Of a stretch of DNA of 64,000 nt, positions 58,523-64,000 are shown piece after piece. The notes beneath the pieces were generated by a model. It had not been told where the DNA came from and did not search any database. It worked only from the letters and a program-made list of their open reading frames with translations. Each line of letters starts with the position of its first letter. The stretch's first letter is position 1. Both the position numbers and the translations under genes were made by a program. The stretch is taken from NCBI GenBank assembly GCA_025084515.1, contig JAJAGP010000337.1, positions 161,001 through 225,000 on the forward strand, in the 5' to 3' direction. Source of the DNA: Ancistrus triradiatus (taxonomy: Eukaryota > Chordata > Actinopteri > Siluriformes > Loricariidae).

Positions 58523-59695
58523 CAGTGGTGTGAATCTAGTTTGTGAATCTTTTAGAATTTTCTATATTGCTCTATAAATATGACCTAAAATGTCATCAGA
58601 TTTTCTCACAAGTCCTAAAAGCAGATAAAGAGAATCCAGTTAAACAAATGAGACAAAAATATTATACTTGGTCATTTATTTAGTGAGTAACCTAAACCAA
58701 TATTACATTAGTGAGTTGTAAAAGTATGTGAACCTCTAGGATTATCAGGTAATTTGAAGGTGAAATTAGAGTCAGATGTTTTCAATCAATGGGATGACAA
58801 TCAGGTGTGAGTGGGCACCCTGTTTTATTTAAAGAACAGGGATCTATCAAAGTCTGCTCTTCACAACACGTTTGTGGAAGTGTATCATGGCATGAACAAA
58901 GGAGATTTCTGAGGACCTCTGAAAAAGAGTTGTTGATGCTCATCAGGCTGGAGAAGGTTACAAAACCATCTCTAAAGAATTTGGACTCCAACAATCCACA
59001 GTCAGACAGATTGTGTACAAATGGAAGAAATTCATGACCATTGTTACCCTCTCCAGGAGTGGCCGACCAACAAAGATCACTCCAAGAGCAAGGTGTGTAA
59101 TAGTTGGTGAGGTCACAAAGGACCACAGGGTAACTTCTAAGCAACTGAAGGCCTCTCTCACATTGGCTAATGTTAATGTTCATGAGTCCATCATCAGAAG
59201 AACACTGAACAACAATGGTGTGCATGGCAGGGTTGCAAGGAGAAAGCCACTGCTCTCCAAAAAGAACATTGCTGCTCGTCTGCAGTTTGCTAAAGATCAT
59301 GTGGACAAGCCAGAAAACTATTGGAAGATTGTTTTGTGAACGGATGAGACCAAATAGAACTTTTTGGTTAAAAAGAAAAGTGTCATGTTTGGAGAAAGGA
59401 AAACACTGCATTCCAGCATAAGAACCTTATCCCATCTGTGAAACATGGTGGTGGTAGTATCATGGTTTGGCCTGTCACACCAGATACTGAAAGCAAAGGT
59501 TCACATGCATTTGCCACTCACTAATATGTAATATTGGATAATTTTACTCAATAAATAAGTATAACCAGGTATAATATTTTTGTCTCATTTGTTTAACGGA
59601 GTTGTCTTTATTTGAAAAAATCTGATGACGTTTTAGGTCATATTGATGGAGAAATACAGAAAATTCTAAAGGGTTCACAAACTTAAGCACCACTG
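58523..59695 (+). mobile_element. Tc1-like transposon, gtggtgcttgaaag family, copy 5
   Basis: 1173 bp, ends 'cagtggtgtgaatctagtttgtgaa' and 'ttcacaaacttaagcaccactg', TA at both borders (58521-58522, 59696-59697). Internal deletion fuses 'atcatggtttggcctg' to 'tcacaccagatactgaaagc'. Intron 1. Confidence 0.92.
58887..59470 (+). pseudogene. Tc1 transposase pseudogene (copy 5), C-terminal half deleted
   Basis: MA-stop-TKEISEDL: the third codon is TGA, and another TGA follows shortly. The frame 59013-59339 is then open: MYKWKKFMTIVTLSRSGRPT, RARCVIVGEVTKDHRVTSKQ, NNNGVHGRVARRKPLLSKKN, DHVDKPENYWKIVL then stop at the position of W in WTDETK. Everything after VKHGGGSIMVW is deleted. Confidence 0.88.
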
Positions 59696-59697
59696 TA

Positions 59698-62329
59698 TTT
59701 GGCAAATAAATGATTATGATATCTCACATACCAAACTTATCACATCTCAACTTCTACCTGCAATAGCAACACCTAACAAAAAAAACAGGAAAACTTTTGG
59801 AGCAGCCCATGGTTATCCATGCTGCTTCGGATGACGACATTTAAAACTATGTGAAAAATAAGATGATTACATAATTTGATCATAATTTCTCTAAATTACT
59901 TCCAGCATCCATCCAGCCCCCTGCCTGTATGCAGCCTCATCTTACTGTACACCGGAGCTGATCTGAGAACAGTACTTATTGAATTAAAGTCAGCCTTTAG
60001 CACTGATACTCCATATTCACCCATTCTTGCAGATGAGAGCTTCAGCAGCGTTTCATCCACAACAGAGCTGCTGACAGATCTCTTTTTCATGTAGCAGCAG
60101 TAGTGACCCACTTTAGCAACTTTGCTCTAACCAAGGTACAAGGTGACCCTCCGTATCCAGCAGCGTTTAACGAGCACCTGAACCTCAGCTTCAGAGAGCT
60201 CGATGTCTCTGAGGGACAGGAAACGGCCTGGTTTTGAAACTGCACACTTTATAGAACATGTTAAGACACACTTCCACTACAAGCTCTTTTTCCCAGGAGT
60301 CACTTTCAGATGCTTTCAGTATGCAAAAGAAATGTCAGGGTTAGAGGAAATGGTTAGCATTTGGTTTAACTACATGTACATATTTAAAAGTAATATTACT
60401 GAAAAAAACATGCTTTTAAAATCTACATACATATCCCTAAAGATCAGTAAAACTAAACCTGCCACATACCTAATATGGCATCTTATTCTATAGAGAAATT
60501 AATTTTACATATTTTACTACTGTTTATTTTTTTTATAACCATGTTAAGAGCTAGCTACTGGAAATGGCACACCCTGAGCCCCTGGGTGGGCTGATGGTGA
60601 TTCGTTTACAGTACCCTGTGATGGGGCCCTATCCAGGGTGTCAATTCTGTGTTTGGCCAAGGAGCCCCCATGACACTGTGTTTACATGGAATATTCTGTA
60701 TACAAGACCACTTGAATAATTGGATAACTGCAGAAATCTGACTATGACTGACTAGGCTAAGCACGGGTAAAACAAAATGCTTTGCTTTACTAACATTTTA
60801 CTACTTTTACAATTCAAACCCACAACCATGCAGATGCCTACTGTACAACATCAACTGCATTTCAAATCAATATTAAAACAAGTTCTGATGTCTACATGCA
60901 TACCAACCAAACTTCCTGAGCTTTGCAAGTAATTCCACTACTGTATCACATTCTGTAATGGTTTATTCTTGTGCTGCTCGAATTTATCAGACATTACCAG
61001 CTACAATATAGAGGAGACATTACATGTTCTAATCGAGTCGATTGCTACTAAAGGCTCTCAATTTTTTTTTGAGGTATGATCACTGGCTAGTAATAGTTCT
61101 AGAAAAAGGTAAGTTACAATAAGAAACACAACGAGTGTCCTTTTTTCAGAATGAAAAGAATCGAGAGTTTCATCTCAGAATTAATGTCTACACATTCCCA
61201 GGAATGCAACCTGGGCCTCAAAGAGGAGATTAGCAGGCGATGGCGGTGATACCAGCCTAAAAAAAATGGACAGAAGGAACAGGAGACCGTACACTTCTGG
61301 GATTAATGGCATCCAGATGTTAGACAGAGAAGAGAAGCTTGGGCTCGTCATGTACAGAAGAGACAAAGCAGTCAAGCTGCGTAAACAGTAAAACAAATAA
61401 GAAGAATTCCTTAAGATTCTCACGTCTAAGAGGAACCGATCACGTGGACACTTACAATATAAACATATTTTCCATGAGTCACACTCAGTGTAAGCAGCAA
61501 TAAGATCAGGCCATTAAAAGACAAGTAGGAACAGTGTGAAGCTCTGAGGTACCATCACAGGGGTATGAAGACCCCCCAAGACGTGGCACTCTGGTTATTT
61601 GGGACTGAGGCAGTGGGAAATGGTTGCAAGGGTTTAACAAAGCAGCAGCAATAAACAAGCTATGAAGCAACTTCCATTAATAAAACGCTCAGCTGGATGT
61701 GAAGACAAAATGTGAGAGGAGACGATGATGCAGCTACACACAATTCTGAACACAACACCATTAAGTTCATAAGGGACCATTTTAAAGCTTACAGTTCATG
61801 TCATGTTCACCCAGCACTAACCTCTGTATTAATTTTAGCTGCATAGTATATTTGGTGATGACCCTCTCAGATCCAGACTACTTTCAGGATTTCTGCACAC
61901 AGAAATACCATCTAAAAGGACTAACAGGAATAATCTGTGTGTCAGTTATTGGTAACAGGATGGAGAAATTAAACCACATAAGACCTGACAGCTTTTGCAG
62001 CTGAACATGAAAACGTCTTCATGAAGAGAAGAACACTTTGTGAGCTGTGTTGAACCATAGCTGTTCCTAACAGCACCATTGTCCTCTCGAAACACAGACA
62101 GGCCTATATCGAGCATGGGGGGTACCAAGAGTTAATGCTGGAATTCCAGCTTCAAAAAAAGCTATTCCAAATCTGCAGTTACAGTAGTTCATAGCCAGAT
62201 GCCAAAAGCCAAAATGACTTACACCAAGGGGGGTTTTAGGCTGAATATACACCACAAAATAATTTAGCAGGTTGGTTTTTAAGACTCATTATTGGAATTG
62301 AAGACAAAAACAAAAAACAGAGCACTTTT
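59698..62329. other. Intron 1, no gene recognised
   Basis: 60560-60660 ('taccctgtgatggggccctatccagggtgtcaa') resembles a common fish LINE 3' region. The rest is unassigned. Confidence 0.45.
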
Positions 62330-62528
62330 CCTGGTCAGGGTTGCAGGATCTCTGGTGCCTAACCCCAGTAAACAAAGGTTCAGGTGTACGCACGTCCATC
62401 ACAGGCTGGGTGGGGTTTGCAGCTGCAGTGACATTGGATGCTTCCCGCCCTCGGATACAGTCAATCATGTCTACATGTGATGACCGACCCAGCTGGGACA
62501 CCATGCCGGGATTCATACCTGCCCATAT
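62330..62528 (-). mobile_element. SINE-like repeat (S3)
   Basis: 'ctggtcagggttgcaggatc', 'gtccatcacaggctgggtggggtttgcagctgcag', 'atacagtcaatcatgtctacatg' align with 38.46-38.6 kb. Confidence 0.55.
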
Positions 62529-64000
62529 TTAATGTGTACGTTAAAAAGGAACACTTCGAACCATAACTAAACGGAACTGTAACAGACAGACAGGACTCTT
62601 TTGCTTCTCCCTGCTCTACGGTAAACCTTTACACTAAACAGCATTCCATCCATGCTTGTAGCTTCAGAGTGGATTACATTTAGTGCATGTAAATGGAGAT
62701 TTTAATCAGATTGATGAGTTTGGTGTAAATATTAATAGTACAGTCAGAATCCGCCCCAGACTGAATGCAATGATTAATGAATGTAATTAGTGCAAAATGT
62801 TACTGACTGAAGTTGTGAAGAGAGTGTGGATTTCCACTGCTTCAGCTTTACATAATATTTCCTTACAATAAGCTTCTTTTATGGCCAAGTGCTGCTGGGT
62901 GAACTGATTCTGCATGGTCGGTAAAGTGTGAACTTTTCGAACAAGAATGCAGCTAATAAATACTTCAAAACATTTAGCTCCCCTTATACATTATTAACCT
63001 AACGAGAGGTGATTCGCTCCAGAAAGACAAGACAAACAGACTTTCTGTAATGTTTCCTTTCATCAGAGCAAGGCCACACAGGGCGAGAGTCTTACAAGAT
63101 CCACCAGAGCTTCAAAACGCATCAGCATCTTATCTGATAAAGACCTGTGAAGCTCACGAGATCCGCTGGAATCAAGCAGAATCAGTCTGACTGCGTTTTA
63201 AATGTTTAAATGTTCCAGCAAGTGCTTTAGGATCAGCCCCACAGAGTCACAGCCTTAAACGCACGTCTGCCTCTGCAAAACCTGTCATCATCATTTTCAA
63301 GAAACCCGAGATGGTAATCTTTATTTATTGCTGCTATAATAATGGATTATTGAACAATCCAATTCCAGTTGGAACTAGTTCTGCATTCAGCTAACTTCCA
63401 CTACAGTCTAAACGCAATTTCAAATGGGATCTGAGAAACAACAATGTTTTGTTTTTTTATTTAGAACACGGCAAACAATTTCAATCAGAAAGAAACCACT
63501 TAACGCTTTCACCTTTGCTGCAAAAGGATTAAATGATCCATGTGCACAGAAAGATATGAAAGAGCTGCCCAAATAGAGCCTGTCAAGCCTGAAGCATTCA
63601 AAGCTTCTACCAGAAACGTAAAACATCCCTCTACTTTAGTGTCAAGTCAATAACAAAAACAGCAATAGTAAGATCATGTCTGGTAAAACTCGAGTTGAAT
63701 CGGAACCATAAGCTTGACTATCTCATAAATACACTGAATAACTGGATAGCCAGCAGGGGGCACACAACCAGAGCTTACACCCAGACTCGTGCACTAAAAA
63801 TAAATAAATAAAGGTTCTAATTTAATTTTTAAATTCTCCTGGGGGTTTTATAGTTTACAAACCTGCTTTAATGAGTATGTTTTGGAGAAACCTCTCAACA
63901 CTGGATAAGGTTTTACTATCACAGAGGCATCTATTTACTTAACCACTCAAGCAAGCAAGTGCGGCTGTGTCTCAATCCAATTCCATCTATCCTGCTATAC
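62529..64000. other. Intron 1, no feature recognised
   Basis: Unique-looking sequence; no exon 1 of cux1 seen before the window ends. Confidence 0.5.

Larger units (their letters stand above)
1..64000 (-). other. cux1: cux1 locus, 5' part (exons 2-5 with introns)
   Basis: The four coding pieces on the minus strand, read from high to low coordinates, give the CUX1/CASP N-terminal coiled-coil order: RELD..NTPE, DLRK..FQAE, IDAL..DVP, DPVP..VKNQ. Every junction is flanked by AG acceptor and GT donor, and the phases fit (0/0, 0/0, 0/1, 1/1). In human CUX1 these are exons 2 to 5, shared by the CUT-homeodomain transcription factor p200 and by the splice product CASP, a Golgi coiled-coil membrane protein. 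The CUX2 paralogue diverges strongly after DPVP, so CUX1 is the better call. Fish often have cux1a and cux1b; I cannot tell which this is. Exon 1 (start MAANVGS in human) was not found up to 64000, and exon 6 lies before position 1. No promoter, CUT repeat or homeodomain is in the window. Confidence 0.9.

Noticed and set aside
1..64000. CRISPR array, operon, prophage or bacterial defence system
   Set aside because: No regularly spaced direct repeats, no dense bacterial-type ORFs; exon-intron structure and repeats are vertebrate.
49197..64000. cux1 exon 1 inside the window
   Set aside because: No MAANVGSMFQYWKRFD-like coding with a following donor was found on the minus strand; human intron 1 is very long, so it is probably outside.

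Overview
This window is vertebrate genomic DNA, almost certainly from a teleost fish. It is AT-rich and intron-dominated, with no prokaryotic operon structure. It carries typical teleost repeats: many Tc1/mariner copies, hAT and pogo-like pieces, tRNA-derived SINEs and very long (CA)n tracts. The repeat mix (long-TIR Tc1-like elements, the SINE containing 'agcagacgcccttatcc', heavy CA load) fits an ostariophysan such as a catfish. The species is inference.

The only real protein-coding gene I can support is cux1 (cut-like homeobox 1 / CASP) on the minus strand. Four consecutive coding exons are visible, all from the N-terminal coiled-coil region shared by CUX1 p200 and the Golgi protein CASP: exon 2 (49086-49196), exon 3 (27420-27467), exon 4 (7761-7852, frame damaged) and exon 5 (1307-1444). 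Exon numbers assume the human gene layout. Splice phases agree across the exons. Exon 1 must lie beyond position 64000, and exon 6 onward before position 1. The window is therefore intron 1 (part), intron 2 (about 21.6 kb), intron 3 (about 19.6 kb), intron 4 (about 6.3 kb) and intron 5 (part).

The rest is intronic repeat. One Tc1-like family with 'cagtggtgcttgaaagtttgtgaacc' ends recurs eight or more times (3.3-4.5, 8.0-9.1, 18.35-19.45, 22.55-22.74, 26.88-27.35, 31.10-31.29, 46.81-48.34 and 58.52-59.70 kb), from near full length to short MITEs. At least six other Tc1/mariner-type families are present (2.15-3.3, 6.0-7.6 and 10.45-11.1, 17.5-19.7, 24.53-25.95, 40.5-41.92, 53.32-53.9 kb). Every transposase is broken. 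There are hAT fragments with a BED-finger remnant, a pogo/CENP-B-like MITE with intact ends, LINE fragments, a retrotransposon ORF1 fragment with an SGNH-hydrolase-like stretch, and several SINE families. Several insertions are nested, which gives relative ages.

The most useful oddities are three. Exon 4 of cux1 is recognisable only after removing about a dozen extra single bases, and the same one-base-duplication pattern runs through neighbouring transposon DNA from about 5.9 to 8.25 kb, so a local consensus/assembly error is the best explanation. A (TG)n tract sits directly at the exon 5 splice acceptor in place of a pyrimidine tract. Tc1 MITEs lie on both sides of the 48-nt exon 3, one 68 bp from its donor. 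I found no CRISPR array, operon or new enzymatic system; I would not claim one here.
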